Assembly: GCF_000169375.1 (NCBI RefSeq)
Contig: NZ_AAXY01000011.1
Span: forward strand, 1-64,000
Direction of reading: 5' to 3'
Source of the DNA: Marinobacter sp. ELB17
GTDB taxonomy: Bacteria; Pseudomonadota; Gammaproteobacteria; Pseudomonadales; Oleiphilaceae
DNA length: 64,000 nt
The notes below the pieces were generated by a model. The model was not told the DNA's origin. It saw only the letters and a program-made list of their open reading frames with translations, and made no database searches. Position numbers and translations under genes: made by a program. Positions 8,736-18,622 of the stretch are shown here, one piece after another; within the stretch, counting starts at the first letter, position 1, and each line of letters begins with the position of its first letter.

Positions 8736-9218
8736 ATGAAGTGGTATGTCCTGCAGTGCAAGCCCGGTCAAGGAGATCGTGCTCTTATGCATTTACAAAA
8801 TCAGGACATTCCCTGTTTTTATCCGAAAGTGATGGTGGAGAAGCTGCGCTCGGGAAAGCGTAGTTGCAAGCTGGAGGCGCTGTTCTCGGGCTATATTTTT
8901 ATCAATTTGTCGCAATTGAATCCAGTCTGGTCAAAACTGCGTTCTACTCGCGGTGTGATAAGAATTGTTGGGTTCGGTGGCAAACCTCTGCCAGTTAAAG
9001 ATGAAGTGATCGATCATTTGCGTGCGAGTCTTGACAAGGTTGCTTCCGCGGGTGGGATTAAAAGTGGCGACGATGTAGACGTTGCAGAAGGCCCTTTTGC
9101 GGGAATGCGGGCAATATTCCAATGTTACGATGGTGATGAGCGGGCAATTGTGTTGATTGAGTTCATGCAGAAAAGTCAGCGTATATCTGTGCCGATATCG
9201 TCATTAAAAAATCAGTAA
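8736..9218 (+). CDS. rfaH: Transcription antiterminator RfaH (NusG paralogue)
   Basis: Operon-specific NusG-like elongation factor that binds RNA polymerase paused at ops sites and couples transcription to translation of long surface-polysaccharide or secretion operons. The 160 residues match E. coli RfaH (162). The NGN domain starts WYVLQCKPGQGDRA, with the characteristic LEALFSGYIFINL and STRGVIRIVGFGG segments. The KOW-like C-terminal domain (from about 108) includes GPFAGMRAIF. No polysaccharide operon or ops-like element is evident in this window. The gene is more A/T-rich than its neighbours, like the gap that follows. Confidence 0.93.
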   Translation: MKWYVLQCKPGQGDRALMHLQNQDIPCFYPKVMVEKLRSGKRSCKLEALFSGYIFINLSQLNPVWSKLRSTRGVIRIVGFGGKPLPVKDEVIDHLRASLDKVASAGGIKSGDDVDVAEGPFAGMRAIFQCYDGDERAIVLIEFMQKSQRISVPISSLKNQ

Positions 9219-9420
9219 TAATTGATAATGCTTTAACAAAAACGTCAAAGTTTTTGGAATCTGAAGTGATTGTAAGTTTTAATACGCCAGATAGTTCATT
9301 AATGCTTTGATTTGGCGTTACTGATTCATTACTATTGATGTTGGAATTTTGGTGGCTACATACAATTGGTATATTGTCATCGTTCATATCAGGCACTTCA
9401 GACCTTAAGGTTTAAATTTC

Positions 9421-9789
9421 ATGGCGAAAATTAACGACTATTATCAAAAGAAACAGCTGATGGAAAAGCTGGCAGCCGAGCTGGAGAAGCTGGAAGAAGA
9501 TCAAGCGTTGAAAAGCGAATTGGCGTTTGAAAACAAAGTCCGTGAACTGATGGGCGAATACAGCAAATCGCCGAAAGATGTCCTGCAAATTCTGGCCGCG
9601 ATTGATCCGTCTATTGCTTCGGCATCAACCGCCACCACTGGCGGTGGAAATCGCGCTAAGCGTCCTGAAAAAACCTATCGCAACCCGCACACCGGCGAAG
9701 TGGTGAAAACCCGCGGCGGCAACCACAAGACTCTTAATGAGTGGCGTGAAAAGCACGGAAAAGAGGCGGTACAGAGCTGGCAGGACTAG
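9421..9789 (+). CDS. H-NS family xenogeneic silencer, MvaT/MvaU type
   Basis: Nucleoid-associated protein that binds A/T-rich, often horizontally acquired DNA and silences it. The 122 residues show the MvaT plan: an N-terminal coiled-coil oligomerisation region (about 5-60, KKQLMEKLAAELEKLEED), a linker, and a C-terminal DNA-binding domain with KTYRNPHTGEVVKTRGGNHKTLNEWREKHG, where the RGGNH segment corresponds to the minor-groove contact loop. The 202-nt upstream gap is strikingly A/T-rich, consistent with self-binding. A strong terminator follows. Confidence 0.92.
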   Translation: MAKINDYYQKKQLMEKLAAELEKLEEDQALKSELAFENKVRELMGEYSKSPKDVLQILAAIDPSIASASTATTGGGNRAKRPEKTYRNPHTGEVVKTRGGNHKTLNEWREKHGKEAVQSWQD

Positions 9790-9827
9790 TCTGCCCGCCA
9801 TAATCTGTATGCAGTCATAGTGTGCAA

Positions 9828-9863
9828 CAAAACGGAGCGCTTATTTACCAGCGCTCCGTTTTG
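9828..9863 (+). terminator. Intrinsic terminator after the mvaT-type gene
   Basis: Perfect 14-bp inverted repeat (9828-9841 and 9850-9863, loop TATTTACC) with a T-rich right arm. It lies 38 nt past the stop codon. Confidence 0.88.
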
Positions 9864-9934
9864 CGTTTCTGGTGGCAAGTATTACGATCGGGCTCAAGTG
9901 GTTATTGATTAGCCGCAGCTGACATCAAAAATGG

Positions 9935-10894
9935 CTAAGAGAAAGTGACAATTTGATTGCGTCCACCCTGTTTTGCCGAGTACATGGCTTGGTCTGCCTG
10001 TTCTAACCAAGCTAAGTAATTTTTTGGACTATCGCTGAGTGGCGCGATGCCCATGCTGACGGTGTAGCTGATGTTGTGGCTATTTACGGTGACCGTTTCC
10101 CGTGAAATGGCGCTCAAAATGCGCTCACAAATAGTGAGAGCCCCTGCCGTGTCGGTTTCTGGCAGAATAATAGCGAACTCTTCGCCGCCATAACGCCCGG
10201 CGCTGTCTGAATGGCGCAAGTGTCTGCGGGTTGTTGCCGCGGTGTGGCGAATCACTTTATCTCCTACCAAGTGACCGAAGCTATCGTTAATGGCTTTAAA
10301 GTGGTCAATATCAAACATCACCAACGTGCTGTTGCCACCGTAGCGCCGATGGCGTGAAAATTCCGCATCCAGTAGATTTTCCCAGGAGCCGCGGTTAAAC
10401 AGTCCCGTCAGTTTGTCGATCATGCTTAGCTTGGCAAGTTGATCGTTAGCGCGCTCTAGTGCCCGTTTGCTGCTGGCAATATCGGTAACGTCGTAGATCA
10501 TCAGGCACACTTTTTCTACTTTCCCAGACGGGCCGCATAGCGGGCTGATGGTGAGGTTCTGATACATGAATTCTTCGGTACCGGTAATTGGCCGGGTATT
10601 GCGAAAGCGCAGCAGGTAAGGGCGCTGCTCCCACGACGTAAACGCGCGAGTGTTCAGCTGGGTCACGGCTTCAACTTTGCTGCTTAGCCAGGCGCGAGGG
10701 ATGTCCGGGAACAGCTCGAACAACACCTGATTGTGAATTTTGCTGGCGGTCATGCCGCTGTGATGCTCCATGAAGCCGTTCCACATCTGCACGCGGAACT
10801 CCAAGTCTAGCACGACCAGGCCAACCTCCACAGACTCAACCATGTCAGCCATCCAGTGGAACGAGCTTACGCTTTCCGGGTTTAATGATGGCAT
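9935..10894 (-). CDS. PAS-GGDEF diguanylate cyclase
   Basis: Predicted cytoplasmic enzyme of 319 residues that makes cyclic di-GMP. A PAS domain (about 12-140) precedes a complete GGDEF domain (about 155-318). The active-site motif is GGEEF at 236-240, and the allosteric inhibitory motif RHSD lies five residues before it (227-230), so product feedback is expected. There are no membrane segments. Only three bases separate it from the REC-CheC gene upstream, which is almost certainly co-transcribed and may feed its signal to the PAS or cyclase domain. Confidence 0.92.
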   Translation of the reverse strand: MPSLNPESVSSFHWMADMVESVEVGLVVLDLEFRVQMWNGFMEHHSGMTASKIHNQVLFELFPDIPRAWLSSKVEAVTQLNTRAFTSWEQRPYLLRFRNTRPITGTEEFMYQNLTISPLCGPSGKVEKVCLMIYDVTDIASSKRALERANDQLAKLSMIDKLTGLFNRGSWENLLDAEFSRHRRYGGNSTLVMFDIDHFKAINDSFGHLVGDKVIRHTAATTRRHLRHSDSAGRYGGEEFAIILPETDTAGALTICERILSAISRETVTVNSHNISYTVSMGIAPLSDSPKNYLAWLEQADQAMYSAKQGGRNQIVTFS

Positions 10895-10897
10895 TCG

Positions 10898-11935
10898 TTA
10901 CTCCGCCAGGTATTGTAGACGTTGCTGCAAAAATGGCAGCGAATCTTCGGTAAACAGCACAAGCATGTCACACTGGATATTATGGTTTTCAATGGTGTAA
11001 GTGATTTCAATGCACAACAGTTGCTGCTCGCGATTATGATGGTGGTCCAACAGTTCGGCAATCTGTCGATGCTGGCCCAGTACCGTTGGATGACTAAGGC
11101 CCAGCCGTAAATCCATCTGATCGCCAATGCCTTTCAAAAATGCGCCGAACAAAATACTGGACATGTCCATTAGCACTTCAATATTGACCGCCGGGCCGTC
11201 CAGACTGTCATAGTGCAGCATTTCTGCCATTTCGCGAAAACTGCTGTCTGCGAACAGCAGCATGGCCTCGCCGGCAACTCCGGCGCCCGTGAAGCCCTGG
11301 CAGACTGCCGAATAATGCGCTTCATCATCCGCTGCGGCGATGGTCATGTGCAGTTCGGAACTGGCAATAAAAGCCACTTTCGGTATCGGCTGGCGCACGA
11401 AAATACCCAGTAAACGCGCTAACAGGTCTGACGAGCGCCCCATGGCGACGTTGGCGATTTCCCGCAGGTAGTCATTCAGCAATAATTGCGGGTCAGGGTT
11501 GGTGCTTGCAGGGTGGCTCGGGGTGTCGGTTTCAGGCTGCGAGCCCGAAGGTGGTGATTCCTCTGGCTCGCGGTAAATGCCGTATTGGGCAAGAAGGTTG
11601 GTAATCTTTTCCGGGGCTGTCGGCTTATTGAGAAAAGCCACGGCCCCCAAACTAAAAACCCGGGCCTTTGCCTGGGGCTGAATGTCACCAGACACCACAA
11701 TGGTTAGCAGCTCGATCTGTTCGCTGCGAAGATGTTCGAGCACCTCGTAGCCGTCCAGGTCGGGCATGTTCAAATCCAGAAACAGGAGGTCTGGCACGCT
11801 GTTGCGTATGTACGCAAGTGCTTCGCTACCATTGCGGCAGAAGCTGACCTGGTGACGCAGTGCGGTTGGCAAAGCTCGTGCCATCTGTTTGCGAGCCATC
11901 TCGGAATCGTCGCAAATCAGTATGTCAGGTAACAT
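10898..11935 (-). CDS. Response regulator with C-terminal CheC/CheX-like phosphatase domain
   Basis: 345 residues. The receiver domain (1-120) has the acidic pocket D9-D10, phosphoacceptor D54 in LDLNMPD and K104. A proline-rich linker (about 122-148) leads to a domain resembling CheC/CheX phosphatases, with E-x2-N in LREIANVAMG and a second helix with VLMDMSSILFGAF. CheC-type proteins dephosphorylate response regulators such as CheY, so this protein may reset a receiver domain in cis or trans. It is the first gene of a two-gene unit with a diguanylate cyclase. No chemotaxis genes are nearby. Confidence 0.85.
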   Translation of the reverse strand: MLPDILICDDSEMARKQMARALPTALRHQVSFCRNGSEALAYIRNSVPDLLFLDLNMPDLDGYEVLEHLRSEQIELLTIVVSGDIQPQAKARVFSLGAVAFLNKPTAPEKITNLLAQYGIYREPEESPPSGSQPETDTPSHPASTNPDPQLLLNDYLREIANVAMGRSSDLLARLLGIFVRQPIPKVAFIASSELHMTIAAADDEAHYSAVCQGFTGAGVAGEAMLLFADSSFREMAEMLHYDSLDGPAVNIEVLMDMSSILFGAFLKGIGDQMDLRLGLSHPTVLGQHRQIAELLDHHHNREQQLLCIEITYTIENHNIQCDMLVLFTEDSLPFLQQRLQYLAE

Positions 11936-12130
11936 ATGCAGACCCAGGCAAAATGGAAGTGTCTGGATACTATAACAGTGAAGCCTCGTATGTACATTGG
12001 TGCTACGTTAATCGTATGAGATCTGTATACATATAAATGGCCGGTGTTTTTGTGTATGCCGGCTACAACCGGGCGTTGGCAGTATTTTCTGTCAGAATCA
12101 GCGCCGTATTATTTGCAGGAGCTTGCGGTT

Positions 12131-13579
12131 TTGACCCCCACATTTTACTGGCACGATTACGAAACCTTCGGTGTCGACCCATTGCACGACAGACCCTGTC
12201 AGTTTGCAGGTGTGCGGACTGATAGCGAGCTCAATATTATTGAAGAGCCTTTGGTTATCTTCTGCAGGCCCGCTGATGATTATCTGCCGGCCCCTGAAGC
12301 CTGTCTGATTACCGGGATAACGCCGCAGCAAGCCACGCAGGAAGGCTATCCCGAGGCCGAATTCATTACGATGATCAACAGCGCCTTCAGTCAGCCTGGC
12401 ACTTGTGTGGTGGGCTATAACAGTTTGCGCTTTGATGATGAAGTAACCCGCAATACCCTGTATCGCAACCTGCGTGACCCTTACGGCCGGGAATGGCAAA
12501 ATGGTAATTCGCGGTGGGACCTGATTGATGTGGTGCGCCTGGCTTATACGCTGCGTCCAGAAGGCATAGAATGGCCGCTAAAGCCCGATGGTAGCCCGAG
12601 CTTTCGCCTAGAGGATTTGGCCCGAGCCAATGGCCTTGAGCATGGCCAAGCCCATGATGCCATGTCTGATGTAACCGCGACGCTTGCGCTGGCGCGACTG
12701 ATCAAGGAACGCCAACCCCGATTGTTTGAATTCGCGCGGGCCAACAAATCCAAGCAGGCGGCCCGAAAAATGCTGGATACCTCCACACGAAAGCCGGTTT
12801 TTCACGTGTCCGGAAAGTACCCGGCCAGCCAAGGCAGTTGCGCACTGGTGGCGCCAGTTGCCGAACACGCCAGCAACAAAAACCAGGTGATTGTTTATGA
12901 TTTGCGTGAAAACCCTGACGAATTGATTAACGCCAGCGTTGATCAGATTCGCGAGCGGGTTTTTACCGCGCAATCCGCGTTACCGGAAGGTGTTCGCCGA
13001 TTCCCGCTAAAGGCGATTCAGCTGAACAAGTGCCCGGTATTGGCGCCGGCGACTATGCTGGCAGCGCTCTCGCCGGAACGTTTGCAACAGCTGAACCTCG
13101 ATGGTGAGCAAATGCGTCGCCATCTGGCCATTCTGCGCCAGGCAGGGCCAGATTTTGGGCAGCGTGTGGCCGCTGCCTTCGAACGTGATTACGACACCAA
13201 GCTGACGGATCCAGACGAGCAGATATACGCTGGCGGCTTTTTCAGCCCGAGTGACCGCACGCAACTGGATCGGGCGCTGGCAATAACGCCGCAACAGCTT
13301 GCCGAAAGCGAATTCCAGTTTACCGACCAACGCTTGGCCGAAATGCTATTTCGTTATCGTGCTCGCAATTATCCGGATACCTTGAGTGGTGAGGACATGG
13401 AGCGTTGGGAGCAGTTCCGCGAGCAAAGATTGACCCAACCAGCGAAAGGTTGGTTGTCACTTGCCGAATATGGCGCGGAACTCCAGCGCCTAATGGCTAA
13501 GCCAGATGTCACTCAGCAACAGCGGCATATTCTCGAAGAACTGCACCTGTATGGTGAAGCTATTTCCCCTTACTTGTAG
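12131..13579 (+). CDS. sbcB: Exodeoxyribonuclease I
   Basis: DnaQ-type 3'-5' exonuclease that degrades single-stranded DNA and works in recombination and mismatch repair. I place the start at the TTG at 12131 (482 aa), since AGGAG lies 9 nt before it and the protein then opens MTPTFYWHDYETFG, close to the usual ExoI start; an in-frame ATG at 12044 would add 29 residues lacking family character. The exonuclease motif I is DYETFG. Motif III is near residue 170 (HGQAHDAMSDVTAT). The C-terminal ExoI domain runs to about 480. E. coli ExoI has 475 residues. Confidence 0.92.
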   Translation: MTPTFYWHDYETFGVDPLHDRPCQFAGVRTDSELNIIEEPLVIFCRPADDYLPAPEACLITGITPQQATQEGYPEAEFITMINSAFSQPGTCVVGYNSLRFDDEVTRNTLYRNLRDPYGREWQNGNSRWDLIDVVRLAYTLRPEGIEWPLKPDGSPSFRLEDLARANGLEHGQAHDAMSDVTATLALARLIKERQPRLFEFARANKSKQAARKMLDTSTRKPVFHVSGKYPASQGSCALVAPVAEHASNKNQVIVYDLRENPDELINASVDQIRERVFTAQSALPEGVRRFPLKAIQLNKCPVLAPATMLAALSPERLQQLNLDGEQMRRHLAILRQAGPDFGQRVAAAFERDYDTKLTDPDEQIYAGGFFSPSDRTQLDRALAITPQQLAESEFQFTDQRLAEMLFRYRARNYPDTLSGEDMERWEQFREQRLTQPAKGWLSLAEYGAELQRLMAKPDVTQQQRHILEELHLYGEAISPYL

Positions 13580-13590
13580 AGCCAACGAAT

Positions 13591-13611
13591 AACGGGCCGT
13601 TAAGGCCCGTT
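13591..13611 (+). terminator. Terminator hairpin after sbcB
   Basis: An 8-bp stem (13591-13598 and 13604-13611, loop GTTAA) is followed by TGTGTTTTCC. It stands between the convergent sbcB and TPR/methyltransferase genes and may serve both. Confidence 0.7.
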
Positions 13612-13648
13612 GTGTTTTCCTGATTTGCGATAGTCAGAGTTGTCGCAA

Positions 13649-15649
13649 TCAGCGCCGACGCTGAAAATACACGCTCAGTTGCTGGCCCAGCAGACTTTGA
13701 ACGTGACTGCCTAGAGCTTCCTCGCGAATCTGCTGCTGCACCGGGCCGGTGGCCAAGCTGTGACCGTCTTCGTCGCGGGCTTTAATCAGCTTCCATTGCA
13801 CTTCGTTACTGACCATGGCCAGCACAGATTTCAGTTGCTGCTCGCTCTGTGGCCGAAACCAGCGGTCGTGACAACCGCCCAGGCTGTAGAAATTTTCATC
13901 TTGCAGCAGGCTCTGCCATAGGTCGCCTGAGCGATTATTCAGTACCATGCGTCGCAGTTGCTGCAACGTATTACGGCGGGGCTCTAAGTTGTGCTCGCTG
14001 ATAAGCCGGCGTATCTGCTTATCGCCACGAGTTTGCTCGGCCATATCGGTGTGCAGATGGACGACTGCGCCAGAAGCGGCAACCTGGTCCACCAGGTTTG
14101 CCAGCGACAGGTCTGCCATTGCTGGCGAGGGCAGGCGGCCTATTTCAACCCAGTGCACCTGGTGGCCATCGGCAATAAAGCGCTGCGCCAACGACCATGG
14201 CCAGAACACAATGTTATCAATATCTGTCGCCTCGGCCATGGCGCTGCCGCGGGCCACATTTGCCAGAGATTCGTCCACCGCAATGACTTCTACATCGCTT
14301 AAATAACGCGCCAACTCCAATGCTCGCTGGCCGCTCTGGCAGCCGCACACCATCAGCCGCAATGTGGCCGGCAGCTGCTCGACCGACAGGCCTAACTCGT
14401 TGGCCATCAGCACCCGCAGGCTGGTTTCCGTGTTGTTGTTGAGCTCAGCCCAGGCCGGCCAAGCCTGGGGCGTGTCGTCGCGATCCAGGTGCAGCTCGTC
14501 CGCTTTCTCTGCAAAATTCTGTTTCACGGCCTCTTCCCAGGCACGGTCGTAATAGCTTGCGGCCATTAGTGGTTGCATTGCCAACGGCCAATCCACCAGA
14601 TTCCACTGACCCAGTTTCGCGGCAAAATTCTGGTGAAACAGTGCGCCGTAAAGCGCGCTGATAATAACCGAGCCGGCCACGGCCTCCGGGCTGTCTCCCT
14701 GATTGAATTGTGCTTGCAGATTGAAGTTTATAATCGCTGCCAGTTGCTGTTCGTCATCTTTGGTGGCGAGCGCGTAACCGGTTCGTTCGGCGTAGCGACC
14801 CAGCCCGAGCGCGAGCTGTTGCAGCCCATCCTCTAACTCGCCACTGTCGGCAATGTGCTTTACCAGCTGGCGTCTCAATGAGGTAATCAATGATTCCACA
14901 GCAGGGTCGGGCAGAAGGATCTGGTTTAACGCCAGAAGCAGCAACTCGTCATTGGCTGCAGCAGCAAGCTCATCCATTGCTCCGGTTGTGGCTGGTGCAT
15001 AGTGCTGGCGTAGTATCTCACATATAAATCGTCCGATTTTCTGGTGCGCCAGGTGGCCCTGGTTGAGCAAAGTAATGGCGTCTGCACGCAGCAGCGGGTC
15101 AGCGTTATGAACGCTAAGGTGGCTGGCACATTCCAACATCGCGCTGTAAACCCTGGTGTTGGCGTGGCCGCTGCGAATCAGCGTGCGGTAATGTAGATAG
15201 GCAACATCAAATTGATTCTGAAGCCGTTTTGCATGGGCTATGCCACCAAATGCGGAAGCAGATTGCCGTTCGTGCTGCAACGCTTGGGAAAAATACTGCT
15301 CGGCACGAGCTGGGCGCTCAACTTTCAGCGCCCAGTAACCCAGGTTGATGTATTGCTGTGCTTGGTCGGATTGCAGTTTCAGGCTGTTGTCAAATAAGTT
15401 GCGGGCTTTTTGCAGATTGCCATCGTCCATCTCCACTCTGCCCATTAAGCCTTGCGCCTGAGCATTTTCGGGTGTTCGCATTAACAGGCTTTGCAGCTGT
15501 TCGCGGCATTCGATACGCGCGGCCACGCGCTGAGCGTAGGCCGTGTCGCTTTGGTTAGAGCGGCCATATGTCTCATTGGCCAGCAGTAGCAGCCGGGCAG
15601 TTTCGATTTGGTGATCGGGATTGTGGCGGGTTTCGGACTGTGCGTGCAT
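13649..15649 (-). CDS. Large TPR protein with a methyltransferase-like C-terminal domain
   Basis: A 666-residue soluble protein whose function I do not recognise. The N-terminal third (about 50-200) contains tetratricopeptide repeats, seen in phrases such as AQAQGLMGRVEMDDGNLQKA and QQYINLGYWALKVERPARAE. The middle is alpha-helical. Residues about 425-520 resemble a Rossmann-type SAM methyltransferase core, with MVCGCQSGQRALELARYL followed by an acidic VIAVDES strand end. The conserved first glycine loop reads GCQSG rather than GxGxG, so activity is uncertain. It stands alone between sbcB and prfB. Confidence 0.75.
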   Translation of the reverse strand: MHAQSETRHNPDHQIETARLLLLANETYGRSNQSDTAYAQRVAARIECREQLQSLLMRTPENAQAQGLMGRVEMDDGNLQKARNLFDNSLKLQSDQAQQYINLGYWALKVERPARAEQYFSQALQHERQSASAFGGIAHAKRLQNQFDVAYLHYRTLIRSGHANTRVYSAMLECASHLSVHNADPLLRADAITLLNQGHLAHQKIGRFICEILRQHYAPATTGAMDELAAAANDELLLLALNQILLPDPAVESLITSLRRQLVKHIADSGELEDGLQQLALGLGRYAERTGYALATKDDEQQLAAIINFNLQAQFNQGDSPEAVAGSVIISALYGALFHQNFAAKLGQWNLVDWPLAMQPLMAASYYDRAWEEAVKQNFAEKADELHLDRDDTPQAWPAWAELNNNTETSLRVLMANELGLSVEQLPATLRLMVCGCQSGQRALELARYLSDVEVIAVDESLANVARGSAMAEATDIDNIVFWPWSLAQRFIADGHQVHWVEIGRLPSPAMADLSLANLVDQVAASGAVVHLHTDMAEQTRGDKQIRRLISEHNLEPRRNTLQQLRRMVLNNRSGDLWQSLLQDENFYSLGGCHDRWFRPQSEQQLKSVLAMVSNEVQWKLIKARDEDGHSLATGPVQQQIREEALGSHVQSLLGQQLSVYFQRRR

Positions 15650-15921
15650 GGGGCACCTCGTGTTCGCATAAGAAGCGGCAAAACCCTGCAGTTATGCCGG
15701 CATTTAACCGTGTGTTGATGAAGAACTAGCGAAACTTGTGCCAGTTTTTGAGAAACCCTTGCCAATTTCGTGCTGAATTAGTGGATCAGGCAGAAGGGTG
15801 TGTCCCAAACGCAAAAAAAAGCACGCTGTGTGTGGTTTTGTGGCGGCTGATTTAACGGCGGATTTCCGGTAGAATCATGCCATTGTTTTAATCATCACTT
15901 GCCAGAGCGAGTCCGCATTTC

Positions 15922-17017
15922 ATGGAAATCAATCCCATTGTTATGAAGATCAAAGAACTTCGTGAGCGCACTGAAGCGCTCAGGGGGTATCTTTGACTAC
16001 GACCAGCGCAGCGAACGTCTGACCGAAGTAGAGCGCGAACTGGAAATGCCCAGCGTTTGGGAAGATCCTGAGCGGGCGCAATCTCTGGGTAAAGAACGCT
16101 CCGATCTGGAGCTGATCGTGTCCACCATTGATCGACTGACCAGCGGCCTGACCGATGCCGAAGGCCTGCTTGAGATGGCCGTTGAAGAAGACGACGAAGC
16201 CACGGTTGCCGACATCGGAAACGATCTTGCCGAGATGGATGCAAATCTGGAAAAGCTCGAATTCCGTCGCATGTTTTCCGGTGAAATGGACCCCAACAAT
16301 GCCTATCTGGACATTCAGGCCGGCTCTGGCGGCACCGAAGCCCAAGACTGGGGCAATATGCTGCTGCGCATGTATCTGCGCTGGGCCGAGCGCCGTGGTT
16401 TTAAAGCCGAGATTGTCGAGTTGCAGGAAGGCGAAGTGGCGGGCATCAAGAGCGCTACACTTCACATTCAGGGCGATTACGCCTTTGGCTGGCTGCGCAC
16501 CGAAACCGGCGTGCACCGGTTAGTACGCAAGTCGCCGTTTGATTCTGGTAACCGCCGCCACACCTCGTTTTCATCAGTGTTTGTGGCACCTGAGGTAGAC
16601 GACAGCTTTGTTATTGAAATCAACCCGGCGGATCTGCGGGTGGATGTGTATCGTGCCTCTGGTGCCGGTGGCCAGCACGTTAACCGGACCGAGTCGGCCG
16701 TGCGCCTGACTCACAACCCAACTGGCATTGTTGTAGCCTGTCAAGCCGGTCGTAGCCAGCATCAGAACAAAGATCAGGCCATGAAACAGTTGAAAGCCAA
16801 GCTGTTCGAACACGAAATGCAGGCCCGTAACGCCGAGAAACAAAAGTTGGAAGACTCCAAGTCCGACATCGGCTGGGGCAGCCAGATCCGTTCTTACGTG
16901 CTGGATGACAGCCGTATCAAGGATTTGCGCACCAAGGTAGAAACCAGCAATACCCAGTCGGTACTTGATGGCGATATCGACAAGTTTATTGAAGCCAGCC
17001 TGAAAATGGCGCTGTGA
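15922..17017 (+). CDS. prfB: Peptide chain release factor 2 with programmed +1 frameshift
   Basis: RF2 terminates translation at UGA and UAA. The reading frame starts at the ATG at 15922, runs 24 codons to an in-frame TGA at 15994, and continues in the +1 frame from GAC at 15995 to 17017, giving 364 residues. The shift site is the classical AGGGGGTATCTTTGAC, with an internal Shine-Dalgarno-like AGGGGG. This is the autoregulatory device known from E. coli: low RF2 favours the frameshift. The codon-recognition motif SPF (204-206) and the catalytic GGQ (249-251) are intact. lysS follows 57 nt later, as in E. coli. Confidence 0.96.
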
Positions 17018-17074
17018 TCCAGCGCCCATCCCTTTGATCCGGACTAACCCGATTCTTATTCCCAGTGAGCCAAA

Positions 17075-18619
17075 ATGACTGAACAGATGCACAATGCCCA
17101 GCCCGATGCCCAGCCTGATGAGAACAAGCTGATTGCCGAGCGCCGCGCTAAACTGGCGGATATTCGCGAGCAGGGCAATGCGTTTCCCAACGATTTTCGT
17201 CGCGACAGTACCGCTGCCGAGCTGCTGGAAAAGTACGCGGATTATAGCAAACAACAGTTGGAAGACATGGCGATTCCTGTGGCCATTGCCGGTCGCATGA
17301 TGTTGGATCGCAAGGCGTTCAAGGTGGTTCAGGACGTGACTGGCCGAATGCAGGTGTACGCCTCCAAAGATGTGCAAAAGGCCACAAAGCACTGGGATCT
17401 GGGGGACATTATCGGGGTTAGCGGCATATTGGCGCGCTCGGGTAAGGGCGACCTGTACGTCACCATGGACGATTACCTACTGCTGACAAAATCTCTGCGC
17501 CCGCTGCCGGAAAAACACAAAGGCCTGACCGATACCGAGTCCCGCTATCGTCATCGCTATGTAGATTTGATGGTCAACGAAGACAGTCGCCGGGTGTTCC
17601 TGGCGCGCTCGAAAATCATTACCGCCATGCGCCAGTTTCTTGCTGATCGTGACTTCATGGAAGTTGAAACCCCCATGTTGCAGGTGATCCCCGGTGGCGC
17701 CACAGCGCGGCCGTTTATGACACACCACAACGCTCTGGGCATTGATATGTACTTGCGCATCGCGCCGGAACTGTATCTGAAACGCCTTGTAGTAGGCGGT
17801 TTCGAGCGGGTGTTTGAAATTAACCGTAACTTCCGCAACGAAGGGCTTTCTACCCGTCACAACCCGGAATTTACCATGGTCGAGTTCTACCAGGCTTACG
17901 CCGACTACAACGACCTGATGGATCTGACCGAAGACATGCTGCGCAGCATCGCCGAGCAGGTTTTGGGCTCCAGCCTGGTGGTGAATACGGCGGTTGACGC
18001 CGACGGTAACGAAACCCGCATTGAATACGACTTTGGCAAAACGTTTGATCGGCTGACCGTCGTTGACGCTATTGTGCGCTACAACGAAAACGTCAGCGCC
18101 GAACAACTGGCGGACGAAACCTTTGCGCGGCAGATGGCGAAAGACCTGGGCGTTAAGGTGAAAAACAGCTGGGGCCTTGGCAAAGTGCACATCGAGATTT
18201 TCGAGGAAACCGCCGAGCACCGCTTGATGCAGCCCACGTTCATTACCGAATACCCGAAAGAAGTGTCACCGCTGGCCCGCTGCAAAGACAGCAATCCGTT
18301 TGTCACCGAGCGCTTCGAGTTCTTTGTCGGCGGCCGTGAAATTGCCAACGGCTTCTCCGAGTTGAATGACGCTGAAGACCAGGCCGAGCGTTTCCGCGCC
18401 CAAGTGGCGGAAAAAGACGCCGGCGACGACGAAGCCATGTTCTACGATGAAGACTATGTGATGGCGCTGGAATACGGCATGCCGCCCACCGCGGGCGAAG
18501 GCATTGGTATCGACCGTTTGGCTATGCTGCTCACCAACTCCGCGTCTATCCGCGACGTTATCCTGTTCCCGGCCATGCGCCCGGAACATAAAGCGGACAG
18601 CAAAAAGAGCGAAGGCTAA
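17075..18619 (+). CDS. lysS: Lysyl-tRNA synthetase, class II
   Basis: Charges tRNA-Lys with lysine. The 514 residues match the bacterial class IIb enzyme (E. coli 505). The OB-fold anticodon-binding domain lies at about 65-175. The catalytic domain carries class II motif 2 ([23 protein letters not shown] split across about 245-270) and motif 3 ([10 protein letters not shown] near 490). It is co-transcribed with prfB in appearance, and ung starts only 3 nt after its stop, so the three may form one transcript. Confidence 0.97.
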   Translation: MTEQMHNAQPDAQPDENKLIAERRAKLADIREQGNAFPNDFRRDSTAAELLEKYADYSKQQLEDMAIPVAIAGRMMLDRKAFKVVQDVTGRMQVYASKDVQKATKHWDLGDIIGVSGILARSGKGDLYVTMDDYLLLTKSLRPLPEKHKGLTDTESRYRHRYVDLMVNEDSRRVFLARSKIITAMRQFLADRDFMEVETPMLQVIPGGATARPFMTHHNALGIDMYLRIAPELYLKRLVVGGFERVFEINRNFRNEGLSTRHNPEFTMVEFYQAYADYNDLMDLTEDMLRSIAEQVLGSSLVVNTAVDADGNETRIEYDFGKTFDRLTVVDAIVRYNENVSAEQLADETFARQMAKDLGVKVKNSWGLGKVHIEIFEETAEHRLMQPTFITEYPKEVSPLARCKDSNPFVTERFEFFVGGREIANGFSELNDAEDQAERFRAQVAEKDAGDDEAMFYDEDYVMALEYGMPPTAGEGIGIDRLAMLLTNSASIRDVILFPAMRPEHKADSKKSEG

Positions 18620-18622
18620 GCG

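Noticed and set aside
9163..9396. A 77-codon minus-strand frame between rfaH and mvaT
   Set aside because: It starts with GTG, overlaps the rfaH 3' end by 56 nt, lies wholly in A/T-rich DNA where chance frames are short of G/C, and its sequence is low-complexity with no family resemblance.
12026..12041. A possible LexA box (CTGTATACATATAAAT) upstream of sbcB
   Set aside because: It lacks the required ACAG second half, so it is not a credible SOS operator.
16574..17392. A 272-codon frame antisense to prfB/lysS
   Set aside because: It crosses two confident genes on the other strand and shows no protein family features.
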